Below are positions 26,458-35,766 of a stretch of 64,000 nucleotides of DNA, piece after piece. Under the pieces are notes generated by a model. That model did not search any database. It was not told where the DNA came from and worked only from the letters and a program-made list of their open reading frames with translations. Source of the DNA: Streptomyces griseocarneus (GTDB lineage Bacteria; Actinomycetota; Actinomycetes; Streptomycetales; Streptomycetaceae); assembly GCF_014655595.1 (NCBI RefSeq), contig NZ_BNBL01000005.1:186001-250000 (forward strand), written 5' to 3'. Position 1 is the stretch's first letter. Each line of letters opens with the position of its first letter. The translations under genes were made by a program, and so were the position numbers.

Positions 26458-27756
26458 GTGACCACAGCCCCCGCTGACCCTCGTCAGGAACCCGGCCCGC
26501 CGCAGCCTCCCGCCCGGCGCTTACGCCTGTTCGCCGATGTGACACCCCTTCGCACCTCGGCGGACTTCCGCCGGTTGTGGTGCGGGCACACGGTGTCGTG
26601 GGTCGGCCAGCAGATGACCGCGCTCGCGGTCTCCTTGCAGGTCTACGCGATCACGGGCTCGACGTTCTCGGTGGGCCTGGTCGGCCTGTTCTCGCTGTTC
26701 CCGCTGATAGCCGCCGGCCTGTACGGCGGCGCGGTCGCCGATACGGTCGACCGCCGGACCCTCGGGCTCGCGACCGCGACGGGCGCGACGGTGCTGTCCG
26801 TCGTGCTGGCCACGGCGGCACTGCTGGACCTGCGGCAGGTGTGGCTGCTCTACCTGGTCGTCGCCCTGCAGTCGGTGTGCTTCGCCATGAACAGCCCCGC
26901 CCGCACCTCGATGATCCCCAGGCTGCTGCCCAGGGAACAACTGCCCGCCGCCAACGCCCTGACGTCCCTGACGACCAACCTCGGCCTCATGGGCGGCCCG
27001 GCCCTCGGCGGTGCCGTCGTCGGGCTGTGGGGCTATCAGGCCGCCTACCTGATCGACGTGGTCGCGTTCTCGGGCTCCCTGTACGCCATGTGGCGGCTCC
27101 CGTCGATGCGCCCCGAACCGGCGGACGGGCAGGCGGTGCGGCGACGCGCCTCCGTCCGGGGCGGGCTGCGCTTCCTCGTCACGAGGCCCAACCTGCGCGT
27201 CACGTTCGTCGCCGACCTCGCGGCCATGATCCTCGCCCAGCCCAGGGCACTCTTCCCGGCCGTCGCCGGACTCTGGTACGGCGGGGACACGAAGACGGTC
27301 GGCCTGCTGGTCGCGGCCCCCGCGGTCGGCGCGGTGCTGGGCGGGCTGTTCTCCGGCTGGCTCGGCCGTATTCACCGGCACGGCCTGGCCATCCTGCTCT
27401 CCGTCGCCGCCTGGGGAACGGCCGTCGCCGTCTTCGGACTGACCCGCAATCTGTGGCTGGGCCTGCTCTTCCTGGCGCTCGCCGGGTGCGCCGACAGCAT
27501 CTCCGCGATCTTCCGCATGACCATGATGCAGGCGGCCACCCCGGACGACATGCGCGGCCGTCTCCAGGGCGTCTTCATCGTGGTGGTCGCGGGCGGCCCG
27601 CGGCTCGGCGACTTCGTCGCGGGAACCACCGCGGACCTGGCCTCGCCCTCCTGGGCGGTCGCGGGCGGGGGAGCCGCCTGCGTCGTGGCCGTCGCGCTGA
27701 TCGCCGCGAAGTGGCGCAACTTCATCCGCTACGACGGGCGTTCACCGCAGCCGTAG
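26458..27756 (+). CDS. MFS transporter (enterobactin exporter/DHA3-like)
   Basis: A 432-residue membrane protein with about twelve hydrophobic segments and a conserved DTVDRRT loop after the second helices, like other drug or siderophore exporters (EntS group). The RTSMIPRLLPREQLPAANAL segment is typical of this MFS branch. The GTG at 26458 has a CGGAG site seven bases upstream. Codon 22 (26521-26523) is a TTA leucine codon, so translation in a streptomycete would depend on the bldA tRNA. The substrate is unknown; it could export a product of the nearby PKS cluster. Confidence 0.88.
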   Translation: MTTAPADPRQEPGPPQPPARRLRLFADVTPLRTSADFRRLWCGHTVSWVGQQMTALAVSLQVYAITGSTFSVGLVGLFSLFPLIAAGLYGGAVADTVDRRTLGLATATGATVLSVVLATAALLDLRQVWLLYLVVALQSVCFAMNSPARTSMIPRLLPREQLPAANALTSLTTNLGLMGGPALGGAVVGLWGYQAAYLIDVVAFSGSLYAMWRLPSMRPEPADGQAVRRRASVRGGLRFLVTRPNLRVTFVADLAAMILAQPRALFPAVAGLWYGGDTKTVGLLVAAPAVGAVLGGLFSGWLGRIHRHGLAILLSVAAWGTAVAVFGLTRNLWLGLLFLALAGCADSISAIFRMTMMQAATPDDMRGRLQGVFIVVVAGGPRLGDFVAGTTADLASPSWAVAGGGAACVVAVALIAAKWRNFIRYDGRSPQP

Positions 27757-27789
27757 GGGCCGCCCCCCGGGTGGATGGGGGAGCGGCCC
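27757..27789. terminator. Bidirectional terminator hairpin
   Basis: GGGCCGC pairs with GCGGCCC, with C-run/G-run pairing inside the stem. It lies directly between the convergent MFS and MMPL genes. No U-tract is present. Confidence 0.5.
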
Positions 27790-27836
27790 GGTGCGGGTGC
27801 CCGTGGCGTCACGCGCGGACGGGTCAGGAGCTCGGT

Positions 27837-30053
27837 TCAGTGCACGGAGACCCGGTCGTGGTGCGGCTCGGGGGCCGTGGGCCCGGCGTGGTGGCGGCCG
27901 TGGTGGCGGCCCGGACGGACCGGCCACCACGTGCCCCGGCCCAGGATCGCGGCGAGCGCGGGCACCAGCACGATGGAGAGGACGAAGGCGGAGAGCAGGA
28001 TGCCGAGCGCCGTCGCGAAGCCGATCTGCTGGGTGGAGGGGGCCGCGTTGACGGCGAGGCTGCCGAAGGACGCGGCGAGGACGATGCCCGCCGTGGCGAT
28101 GGCGGGCGCGGTGTGGCGCACCGCGCGGGCGACGGCCGCGCGGGCCGGGCCGGGGCGCTCCATCTCCTCGCGGATGCGGTCGCTGATCAGGATGTTGTAG
28201 TCGGTGCCGAGAGCGACGACGAAGAGGAACAGCACCAGCGGCAGGACGAAGTTGACGCCCGGCTTGTCGAGGAGGTGCTGGAAGAAGAGCGCGGAGGCGC
28301 CGAGGGTGGCGGCGAAGCCGAGGCCGACGGCGGCCATGAGCACGGCCGGGGCGAGCAGGCTGCGCAGCAGGACGAGCAGGATGAGGGCGATCAGCACGGC
28401 GGCGACCGGGAAGACGATCCTCAGGTCGTGGTCGACGGCGGTGGAGATGTCCGCGAAGATCGCGGCCGTGCCTCCGACATGGGCTTCCAGGCCGGCGGGG
28501 GTGTGGCGGGCGACGGTGTCGCGGACGGGACCCGAGACGAGGTCGCGGGCCCGCTGGCTCTGGGCGTCGGCGGTGAGGTAGAGGTCGATGCGCGCGGCGG
28601 TGAGGTCGCCGTTGAAGGTGGTGCTGCCGACCTGCCCGACGCCCTTGACCCCGGCGAGGGCCTTGGGCAGGTCGCCGAGTTCTGCGGCGGTGAGGGCGCG
28701 GCCGTTCTTGGCGGTGACGTAGACGGTGGCCGGGTCGGACACTCCGGCGGGCAGGGCGCGGGAGATCTCGGCGGAGGTGGCGGCGGCCGGGGTGTCGTGG
28801 GTGCCGGCGCCCTGGCCGAAGTCCATCCGGATGCCGATCAGTCCGGCGGCCAGCGCGCCGAGCAGGGCGACGGAGGCCAGCACGAGGGTGAACGGACGGC
28901 GGGCGACCAGGTCGCCGATGCGCGCGGCCGTGCCGGGGCGGGGCTCGCGCTTGAGGGCGCGGGAGGGCCAGAACATCTTGCGTCCGGTGACCGCGAGCAG
29001 CGCGGGCATCAGGGTCTGGCTGGCCAGCAGCATGACGAGCACCGATACGGCGATGGCGGGGCCGAGCACGCGGAACTGCCCGAACGTCGCGGTGCCGAGG
29101 GTGGCGAAGGCCGCCACGATGGTGAGGGCGGCCGAGGTGATCGCGGTGCCGACCCGGGCGCTGACGTCGGCCGCCACGGCGCGCGCCGGCACGTCGGGGT
29201 GGGCCCGCAGCTGTTCGCGGAAGCGGAAGAGGAGGAAGAGGAAGTAGTCGACGCCGATGCCGATCAGCACGACGCTGATCATGCTCGGGGTGGAGGCGTC
29301 GAGCTTGATGCCGGTGAGCTTCGCGGCGCCGACCACCGCTCCCGCCGCCGCGCCGCCGACGATGACGACCGCCAGCAGGGGCACGAAGGCGGCCAGCACG
29401 CTGCGGAACACCAGGATGTTGATCAGCACGATCAGACCGACCATCAGGATGCCGACGACCGTCTGGGTGGTCTTCTCGGCCTCCGCGGTGTCGGCGACGT
29501 CGGCCAGGCCCCCCGTGAAGCCGGTGCGCATCCCGGCCCCGGCGAACTCCTCCTTCGCCCGGTCACGGAAGGCGCGGTAGAGGTCGTGCAGGCCGGGGTC
29601 CCCGGAGTTGCCGGTCAGCTGTACGGAGAGCAGCTCGAAGCCGCGGTCGGGCGCGACCATGGCGGGGCTGACCGCGGGCGTCTGGGAGTGGTCCTCGATC
29701 AGGAAGGAGGGGGTGTCCTCCTTGGGCGCGGGCATCTGGACGCGCTGGCGGCCCAGCCGCTCGGCGACGGCGCCGACGCGGCGGTGGTCGTCCTCCGTGA
29801 GGGGTGCGCCGTCGGCGCGGGCGACGAGCACGGTCACCGCGTTGGCGTCGGGCTTCACCCCGAACCGCTTCTCGGCGATCCTCAGTGCGGCGGCCGAGTC
29901 GTACTTCGCGGGCAGGAAGTCACCGCTCTGGGTCTGGGTGACGCGGTAGATCAGCGCCTGGCTGAGTGCGGTCAGGAAGATGCCCAGCACCGCCCAGAGG
30001 GCGATGACCTTCCATGGGTTGCGGGTGGAGAACCCGGTCAGGGCGCGGATCAC
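27837..30053 (-). CDS. MMPL-family RND transporter
   Basis: A 738-residue membrane protein of the MMPL (mycobacterial membrane protein large) type. It has an N-terminal anchor helix, a large extracytoplasmic loop, five or six helices ending in a charged cytoplasmic segment, then a second loop and helix set, so two MMPL halves are present. The GIGVDYFLFLLFRFREQL and GTDYNILISDRIREEM segments match the Asp-Tyr helix motifs used for proton coupling. The C-terminus is His-rich. Members export lipids, polyketides or drugs. It is divergent from a two-component system that may control it. The GTG start has a GGAGG site. Confidence 0.92.
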   Translation of the reverse strand: MIRALTGFSTRNPWKVIALWAVLGIFLTALSQALIYRVTQTQSGDFLPAKYDSAAALRIAEKRFGVKPDANAVTVLVARADGAPLTEDDHRRVGAVAERLGRQRVQMPAPKEDTPSFLIEDHSQTPAVSPAMVAPDRGFELLSVQLTGNSGDPGLHDLYRAFRDRAKEEFAGAGMRTGFTGGLADVADTAEAEKTTQTVVGILMVGLIVLINILVFRSVLAAFVPLLAVVIVGGAAAGAVVGAAKLTGIKLDASTPSMISVVLIGIGVDYFLFLLFRFREQLRAHPDVPARAVAADVSARVGTAITSAALTIVAAFATLGTATFGQFRVLGPAIAVSVLVMLLASQTLMPALLAVTGRKMFWPSRALKREPRPGTAARIGDLVARRPFTLVLASVALLGALAAGLIGIRMDFGQGAGTHDTPAAATSAEISRALPAGVSDPATVYVTAKNGRALTAAELGDLPKALAGVKGVGQVGSTTFNGDLTAARIDLYLTADAQSQRARDLVSGPVRDTVARHTPAGLEAHVGGTAAIFADISTAVDHDLRIVFPVAAVLIALILLVLLRSLLAPAVLMAAVGLGFAATLGASALFFQHLLDKPGVNFVLPLVLFLFVVALGTDYNILISDRIREEMERPGPARAAVARAVRHTAPAIATAGIVLAASFGSLAVNAAPSTQQIGFATALGILLSAFVLSIVLVPALAAILGRGTWWPVRPGRHHGRHHAGPTAPEPHHDRVSVH

Positions 30054-30320
30054 TTGTCCTCCGGCGATGGGTGGAGCGCCGGGTTCTCCCGGCCGGTGTC
30101 CAGCTCATCAGCGCGGATCGCGCGAATCGTACGAGCGCGGGACGAGAAAGCTCCTGGGAGCGGGGGCCGGGCGGAGCCGCCGACCAGGACCCTGGTCCCA
30201 GATCGGGGATCGGCTCAGGGGCCCGGGGCGGGCCCGGCGGGCGGTGCCAGAATGGATCATCAAATGACAGCCGTGCCGTACCGGCAGTGATCAGCGGGGC
30301 GGCTGGGGGGAAGGACCGTA

Positions 30321-31577
30321 ATGTCGACGATGCACCCTGCTCTCAGGGGCTCTGGAGCTTCCGGAGGCTCGGGGGGATCCGGAAGCTCGGGGGGATCCGG
30401 GGGTTTTCGGGCCGTGCCGAGCGGCGACGCGCTGCCGTGGACGCGCAACGACGCGCTGGTCGCGGTCGGGGCGGCGGTCGTGGACCTGATCGGCTTCACG
30501 CTCACCAGCCAGCTCGACCTGGGGTACGTCCCGGCGCTCGGGTGCGTGCTGCTGGTGGTGTCCGCGCTGCCGCTGGTGGCCCGGCGCCGTGCCCCGGTGC
30601 TGACGCTCGCTGCCGTCCTGCTCCTGGGCCTGGTGCTGAACCTGAGCGTGCCGGTGGCGCAGCACTTCAACGCCACGGTCGTGGTCGCGCTCTACACGGT
30701 CGTACGGTCCAGGGGCGCGGCCGTGGCGGTGCCGGCCACCCTCGTGGCCGTGACGATGCCGCTGGTGGGGCAGACGTCGTGGCCGCGGCCGAGGCTCCTG
30801 GACCTGATGGGCAACGGGTCCGCCGGAGCGCTCGTGGTCATCGCCGCGATCGTGATGAACCACTGGCAGCGGGACATCGAAGCCAACCGCCGCATGCTCG
30901 CCGATCGCGCGGTGGCCGACGAACGGCGGCGCATCGCACGCGAGCTGCACGACATCGTGGCGCACCACATCACCACCATGCAGCTGATGGCCGGGGGCGC
31001 CCGGGCCAACCTCGCCCGTGACCCCGAGGTGGCCAGGGAGGCGCTGGTCACCCTGGAGGGGTCCGGGCGGATGGCGCTGCGCGAGATGCGTCAGCTGCTG
31101 GACGTCCTGCGCGCGGGCGACGAGGCGGAGGAGGAGCCGACCGCCCCGCAGCCCGGAGTCGGGGACCTGGAGCGGATCGTCGCCGAGTCGTGCCGGTCCG
31201 GTCTGCCCACCGCGCTCGACGTACGGGGCGAGGAGCGCCCGCTGCCGCCGAGCGTGGGCCTGACCGTGTTCCGCATCGTGCAGGAGGCGCTGACGAACAC
31301 GCGCAAGTACGCGGGCACGGCGCGAGCGTCCGTACGGCTGACGTACGGGCCGGACGGAGTGACGGTGGAGGTGTCGGACGACGGAGCGGGCGCGAGCGCA
31401 AGGTCCGGGTCGGGGTCCGGTTACGGCCTGGTCGGGATGCGGGAGCGGGTCGTGCTGCACGGCGGGACGCTGGAGGCCGGGCCGCTGGACGAGGGCGGGT
31501 TCCGGGTGTCGGCCCGGCTGCCGCTGACGGCCGATGGACAGCTTCCGCGCAAGACGGAGGAGGGGGCGCTGCGATGA
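30321..31577 (+). CDS. Two-component sensor histidine kinase (HisKA_3 type)
   Basis: A 418-residue kinase with four to six membrane helices in residues about 45-180, the phosphoacceptor His210 in RIARELHDIVAHH, and an HATPase domain (NTRKYAG; VSDDGAGA; GYGLVGMRERV). The stop overlaps the start of its response regulator by four bases. The N-terminus is an unusual Gly/Ser-rich tail (residues about 10-30), encoded by imperfect 18-base repeats. It is divergent from the MMPL transporter, so transporter control is a reasonable guess. The signal is unknown. Confidence 0.92.
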   Translation: MSTMHPALRGSGASGGSGGSGSSGGSGGFRAVPSGDALPWTRNDALVAVGAAVVDLIGFTLTSQLDLGYVPALGCVLLVVSALPLVARRRAPVLTLAAVLLLGLVLNLSVPVAQHFNATVVVALYTVVRSRGAAVAVPATLVAVTMPLVGQTSWPRPRLLDLMGNGSAGALVVIAAIVMNHWQRDIEANRRMLADRAVADERRRIARELHDIVAHHITTMQLMAGGARANLARDPEVAREALVTLEGSGRMALREMRQLLDVLRAGDEAEEEPTAPQPGVGDLERIVAESCRSGLPTALDVRGEERPLPPSVGLTVFRIVQEALTNTRKYAGTARASVRLTYGPDGVTVEVSDDGAGASARSGSGSGYGLVGMRERVVLHGGTLEAGPLDEGGFRVSARLPLTADGQLPRKTEEGALR

Positions 31578-32311
31578 ACGACGCGATGAACGACCTGCTG
31601 AACTACACGACGAACGACGGGACGGACGCCGTGACGGGCGGGCGGACGATCAGGGTGCTGATCGCGGACGATCAGCCGCTCGTGCGGCGCGGGCTGGCAC
31701 TGATCCTCGCGCCCGACCCGGCTTTCGAGGTCGTGGGCGAGGCGGGTGACGGCGCGGAGGCGGTGGCCCTCGCCCACCGGATGCGACCGGACGTCGTCGT
31801 GATGGACATCCGGATGCCGGTGCTGGACGGCGTCGCCGCGACCGGTCGGCTCGCACAGGAGCTGCCCGGCTGCCGGGTGCTGGCGCTGAGCACCTTCGAC
31901 ATGGACGAGTACGTGGTGGCCGCGCTGCGCGCGGGCGCCTGCGGGTTCCTGCCCAAGGACATCTCGCCCGAGGAACTGGTCGCGGCGGTCCGGGTGGTGC
32001 ACACCGGGGAGGCCGCGGTCGCGCCCCGGCTGCTGACCCGGCTGATCTCCACGTACGTCAGGGCCCCGCACCGTTCGCAGCCGCCGCCCGTCGCGCACGC
32101 GAGCGAGCTCACGCCGCGCGAGCTCCAGGTGTGGCGGCTGATGGCCACGGGGTTCGACAACGCGGAGATCGCGGGGGAGATGGACATCAGTGTGTCGACC
32201 GTGAAGAACCACATCACCAGCGTGTTCGCCAAGCTCGGCGTCCGTGACCGGGCTCAGGCGGTGATAGCCGCGTACGAGACGGGGCTGGTCGAGGTGGGCG
32301 GGCAGGGGTAG
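31574..32311 (+). CDS. LuxR/NarL-type response regulator
   Basis: A 245-residue partner of the preceding kinase. The receiver domain has Asp78 as phosphoacceptor (VVVMDIRMP) and an ADDQ acidic pair. The C-terminal LuxR helix-turn-helix reads LTPRELQVWRLMATGFDNAE and then STVKNHITSVFAKL. It overlaps the kinase gene (ATGA) and so is co-translated. The likely target is the divergent MMPL transporter gene or the pair's own promoter; this is not shown by any binding site I could see. Confidence 0.93.
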   Translation: MNDAMNDLLNYTTNDGTDAVTGGRTIRVLIADDQPLVRRGLALILAPDPAFEVVGEAGDGAEAVALAHRMRPDVVVMDIRMPVLDGVAATGRLAQELPGCRVLALSTFDMDEYVVAALRAGACGFLPKDISPEELVAAVRVVHTGEAAVAPRLLTRLISTYVRAPHRSQPPPVAHASELTPRELQVWRLMATGFDNAEIAGEMDISVSTVKNHITSVFAKLGVRDRAQAVIAAYETGLVEVGGQG

Positions 32312-32386
32312 CGGGGCGGACGGACGCCCTGAGGCCGCGAACGTCCCGTCACCCCGCCCTCGCCCCGCCGTCCCGTCCCCCGCCGG

Positions 32387-32920
32387 CTACCGCCCGGCCG
32401 GTGCGACGGCCGTGTGGACCCTGACCAGTAGCTCGCGGGTGCGGGGGCCGTCGAACTCGGCGAGCAGGACCGCCTGCCAGCGCCCCAGGTAGAGCGCGCC
32501 CGAGGTGACGGGGATGCTCAGCTCGGGGTGGGTGGCGACGATGGCCCGGGCGTGGGAGTGGCCGTTGTCGCGCTCGCCGTGGACCAGCCGCTCGTGGGGG
32601 CCGCGCAGTTTGTCGTGGGCGTAGTAGTGCGTGCTGCTGTGCGGGGCGAGGCGTGCCAGCACGCCGCGCAGGTCCGAGTCCAGCCCGGGATCCCGCTCGT
32701 TGACGATCAGGCCGCAGGTGGTGTGGCCGCAGTAGACGTGCAGGGTGCCCTCGGTCACGGCCGCTTCGGCGACCAACTGCCGCAGCGCCGGGGTCAGGTC
32801 GACGATGTCTTCCGGCTCGCCGAGGGTGACGGAGAGACGGGCCGATACCGCGATCAGGCTGCCGGCCGGCAGCCTGTCGCGGGAGGTCACGGTGACGCGG
32901 GTGTCCGAGAGGGTCGTCAT
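32387..32920 (-). CDS. YjbQ/UPF0047 family protein
   Basis: A 177-residue protein of the YjbQ family, some members of which have a weak thiamine-phosphate synthase activity. The conserved YCGHTTCGLIVNE motif and the later ALYLGRWQAVLLAEFDGPR segment are clear, as is the central HYYAHD. The ATG at 32920 follows a GGAGG site; an upstream extension would be out of family. It is a stand-alone gene between the response regulator and an MFS gene. Its cellular role is uncertain. Confidence 0.88.
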   Translation of the reverse strand: MTTLSDTRVTVTSRDRLPAGSLIAVSARLSVTLGEPEDIVDLTPALRQLVAEAAVTEGTLHVYCGHTTCGLIVNERDPGLDSDLRGVLARLAPHSSTHYYAHDKLRGPHERLVHGERDNGHSHARAIVATHPELSIPVTSGALYLGRWQAVLLAEFDGPRTRELLVRVHTAVAPAGR

Positions 32921-33010
32921 GGCGCCTCCAGAAGGGCCTGTGCCGGTGCGGGGAACACCGCCCCCTGAACGCTGGCAGGCCGACCGGGACAGGGCAACGA
33001 CCAATCTCGG

Positions 33011-34255
33011 TCATCTCGCCCGTGCCTCCTCACCTCCCTGCCGCACCGGCCGCAGCCACAACAGCACCGCCGTGGTGGCCGCCAGCAGCGCGACGCACCC
33101 GCTGAAGATCAGCCCCGCCTGTCGCAGCCCCAGCGTCACGGCCATGATTCCCACGCCCACCACGGGAATCGAGATCGCCACGTACAGCACCACGAACAGC
33201 GCGGACGTGACCTCGGCCCGCCGCTCGGCCGGGCTGAGGTCACCCACCATGGTGACCCCGGCCCGGAACGACAGGCCCTGTCCACCGCCCGCGACGACCG
33301 CCCCCGCCACCAGCAGGGGCAGGGAGGCCGTGATCAGCGCGGAGGAGATCATCGCCATGCCCGCCACGAGGACCACGCACCCCCACGGCAGCGCACGGTG
33401 GACACCGACGCGTCCCATCAGCAGCTGACCGGCCGTCGACGCGGCGAAGACCGCGAAGACCACCGCGCCGGACACCGCCGGATCGCTCACCCCCACCACC
33501 TCGCTCAGGAAGCTCGGTGCCACCGACGTGAACAAACCCAGGGTGGCGAACCCGGCGAACCCGGCCATGGCCGCCGGTACGAAGGCGGGGCGCACCGACG
33601 GCGGCACGCGCAGCCGCCGGGGGCCCCGCGACGCACCGCGCCGGTCCCGCACCGTCTCCGGGATCAGCAGCACGCCGACGACGGCCGCCGCCACGAGCAC
33701 CAGGTCCACGACGAACACCTGCCGGAGCGGGTCCGGCACGTACTGCGCCATCAGGCCCGCGAGCAGCGGCCCGCTGCCCAGCCCGCCCATGTTGGCCGCG
33801 GTGGCGACCAGTGTGGCGTACGCGACCCACCGCCGGGGCGCGAGCTCCACGACGGCAGCCGTCGCCGTCCCCGTGAACAGCCCCGCGGACAGCCCCGACA
33901 GCACCCGCCCCGCGAACAGCTCGGGCAGCCCGCTCTGGAAGAGGAAGCACATCGCGCTCATCGCCGACAACACCAGCCCGGCCAGCAGCACCGGCCGCCG
34001 GCCCACGGAGTCCGACAACTGCCCCAGCAGGAGCAGGGCCACGATGACACCGACGGCGTACACCGCGAAGATCAGCGTCACCATGAACGAGGAGAAGCCC
34101 AATTCCCGCTGGTACAAGCCGTAGAGCGGGGTGGGCAGCGTCGTGCCGCACATCGCCACGGCGAACGCGTAGGCGGCCACGGCGAACGGCCGGCCGGTGT
34201 CGGTGGCGCGGCCGCGGCCGGCGTCGTCCCCTCGTCGCACGGATGCGTGGTTCAT
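33011..34255 (-). CDS. MFS transporter (multidrug/sugar efflux type)
   Basis: A 414-residue membrane protein with about twelve helices and the MFS loop motif GQLSDSVGRRPVLLAGL between helices 2 and 3. The second half contains AFVPAAMAGFAGFATLGLF and ends in a basic tail. The ATG at 34255 is favoured over the GTG one codon earlier. It is divergent from the cyclitol-type cluster beginning at 34504, so it could export that product or confer resistance. No substrate signature is visible. Confidence 0.88.
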   Translation of the reverse strand: MNHASVRRGDDAGRGRATDTGRPFAVAAYAFAVAMCGTTLPTPLYGLYQRELGFSSFMVTLIFAVYAVGVIVALLLLGQLSDSVGRRPVLLAGLVLSAMSAMCFLFQSGLPELFAGRVLSGLSAGLFTGTATAAVVELAPRRWVAYATLVATAANMGGLGSGPLLAGLMAQYVPDPLRQVFVVDLVLVAAAVVGVLLIPETVRDRRGASRGPRRLRVPPSVRPAFVPAAMAGFAGFATLGLFTSVAPSFLSEVVGVSDPAVSGAVVFAVFAASTAGQLLMGRVGVHRALPWGCVVLVAGMAMISSALITASLPLLVAGAVVAGGGQGLSFRAGVTMVGDLSPAERRAEVTSALFVVLYVAISIPVVGVGIMAVTLGLRQAGLIFSGCVALLAATTAVLLWLRPVRQGGEEARAR

Positions 34256-34503
34256 CACCGCGACTGACTATCAGGAACACCCCGCGACGGCCCCGCGCCC
34301 CGCGCGCGCCGGCGGTCACGACTCACCGGCTGGGCGAAGCCGCGCCACCTGCGCGACAGCGCGAGCCGGCATCCGTGAAGGGCCCGGGACCGGACGATGA
34401 GTCCGCTACGGGACCACGGCCTCATGCGTCCGGGGCCCGGGCACGCCGACGGTGAGAGGACAACGACCACTCCTCGGGCAGTGCCCGGTCTGCGAGCCCC
34501 GTC

Positions 34504-35709
34504 ATGTCCACCTCTCAACCGTCCACAACCCTCGACCGGAGCATCGGTTCCGGCGTCACCCGCTTCCCCCTGCAGGTACGGGCCGGCGCCGCATCGTGGG
34601 ACGAGCTGACCGGCATCGCCCGGCGGCTGGACGCCGACCGCTTCCTGCTCGTCTCCGAACGCGGCATCCCGGCGGCCCACACCGACCGCGTCCTGCACCA
34701 CCTCGGCAAGGCCGCCCCCACCCGCCTGGTGTGGGCGGCCGGCCCGGCCGCCGTCGGCACCGACGAAGCCGATCCCGGTGCCGTGGTCGTCGCTCTCGGC
34801 GGCACGAGCGTCCTCGACGCCGCCGGCCGCCCGGCCGCACGCACCCACCGGGGGCCCGTCCTGCTGCCGACCACGCTGCCCGCCGTCCTGGACACCGCGC
34901 TGTCGCTGACCGGCCCCGCCGGGCCGCGCCGCGTACCGGTCCTGGTCCGCGCACAGCTGGAGTTCTTCGACACGCTCGCCCCCGGCGCCGTCCGGCCCGG
35001 GCTGTACGCCCTGGTCAGGAATGTCCTGTCCGTGTGTCCCGCCGCCTACGACCAGATCTGCGCCCGGCTGCGCCCGGACGGCAGGTACGACCGGAGCGCG
35101 CTGGCCTCGTTCATCGCCCTGTGCGCCGACGCCCGCGCCGTCCTGACCTGCTACGACCCGCTCGAGGACGGCCCCGCCGGGGTGTTCCGGTACGGGCACG
35201 CGGTGGCCGACGCCCTGCGCGTGCTCGGCGTCGGCGCCCTGCGGTACGGCGACGCCGTCGCCCAGGGCCTGCTGGTGGCCGCCCGGTGCGCCCGCCGGAT
35301 GGGACTGCTCGACGCGGAGGGGGAGGCCGCGCACCGGGAGCTGATCGGACGCTGGGGCGCGCCCGACGTCCTTCCTCCGCCCGTCACGGCGGAGGACGTC
35401 CTGCGCGCCCTGCGGCACGCGCCGCCCGGCGCCGGTGCCGGCAGCAAGAACATCACCGGCAGCACGGACGCCACAGCCGACCAGGACACCACCGTCGGCA
35501 TGGTGCTCCTCGAGGCACTGGGACAGCCGCATGTGTCCGGTGGCCGCACCGTCACCGCGGTCGGCGAGGACATCCTGCGGGCCGGCCTGGCGGCGGGCGA
35601 GGCGACGACGGACGCCGCGGTGGCCCGCCCCGGCGCCCGGGACACGGCCGGGACACGGTCGGGACCGTCCCCTCATGTGCCCGGGGCGCCGGGACCCGCA
35701 GCGTGGTGA
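34504..35709 (+). CDS. Degenerate 2-deoxy-scyllo-inosose synthase/dehydroquinate synthase-like protein
   Basis: A 401-residue member of the sugar phosphate cyclase superfamily, closest by eye to 2-deoxy-scyllo-inosose synthases (LLPTTLPAVLDTALSL; GLYALVRNVLSVCPAAYD). Several catalytic positions look lost. The GGG of the NAD site is GGT (residues 99-101). The metal-ligand Glu of the usual ELxKN motif is Ala169 (ALVRN, with Lys to Arg172). EYGHTxGH is RYGHAVAD, keeping only His232. The last ligand motif HGEAV is YGDAV (248-252). Two of three zinc ligands are therefore missing. It directly precedes an intact valiolone synthase gene and may be a regulatory partner. The C-terminal 40 residues are Pro/Gly-rich. 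Confidence 0.78.
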   Translation: MSTSQPSTTLDRSIGSGVTRFPLQVRAGAASWDELTGIARRLDADRFLLVSERGIPAAHTDRVLHHLGKAAPTRLVWAAGPAAVGTDEADPGAVVVALGGTSVLDAAGRPAARTHRGPVLLPTTLPAVLDTALSLTGPAGPRRVPVLVRAQLEFFDTLAPGAVRPGLYALVRNVLSVCPAAYDQICARLRPDGRYDRSALASFIALCADARAVLTCYDPLEDGPAGVFRYGHAVADALRVLGVGALRYGDAVAQGLLVAARCARRMGLLDAEGEAAHRELIGRWGAPDVLPPPVTAEDVLRALRHAPPGAGAGSKNITGSTDATADQDTTVGMVLLEALGQPHVSGGRTVTAVGEDILRAGLAAGEATTDAAVARPGARDTAGTRSGPSPHVPGAPGPAAW

Positions 35710-35766
35710 AGGACCTTCCGTATTTCCGGCCCCGACCGGGGTCGCACCCTCTGTGAGGAGACCACC

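Noticed and set aside
26577..30290. A 1237-codon plus-strand frame over the MFS and MMPL genes
   Set aside because: Its translation is low-complexity Gly/Asp/Arg text and it overlaps two well-supported transporters in other frames.
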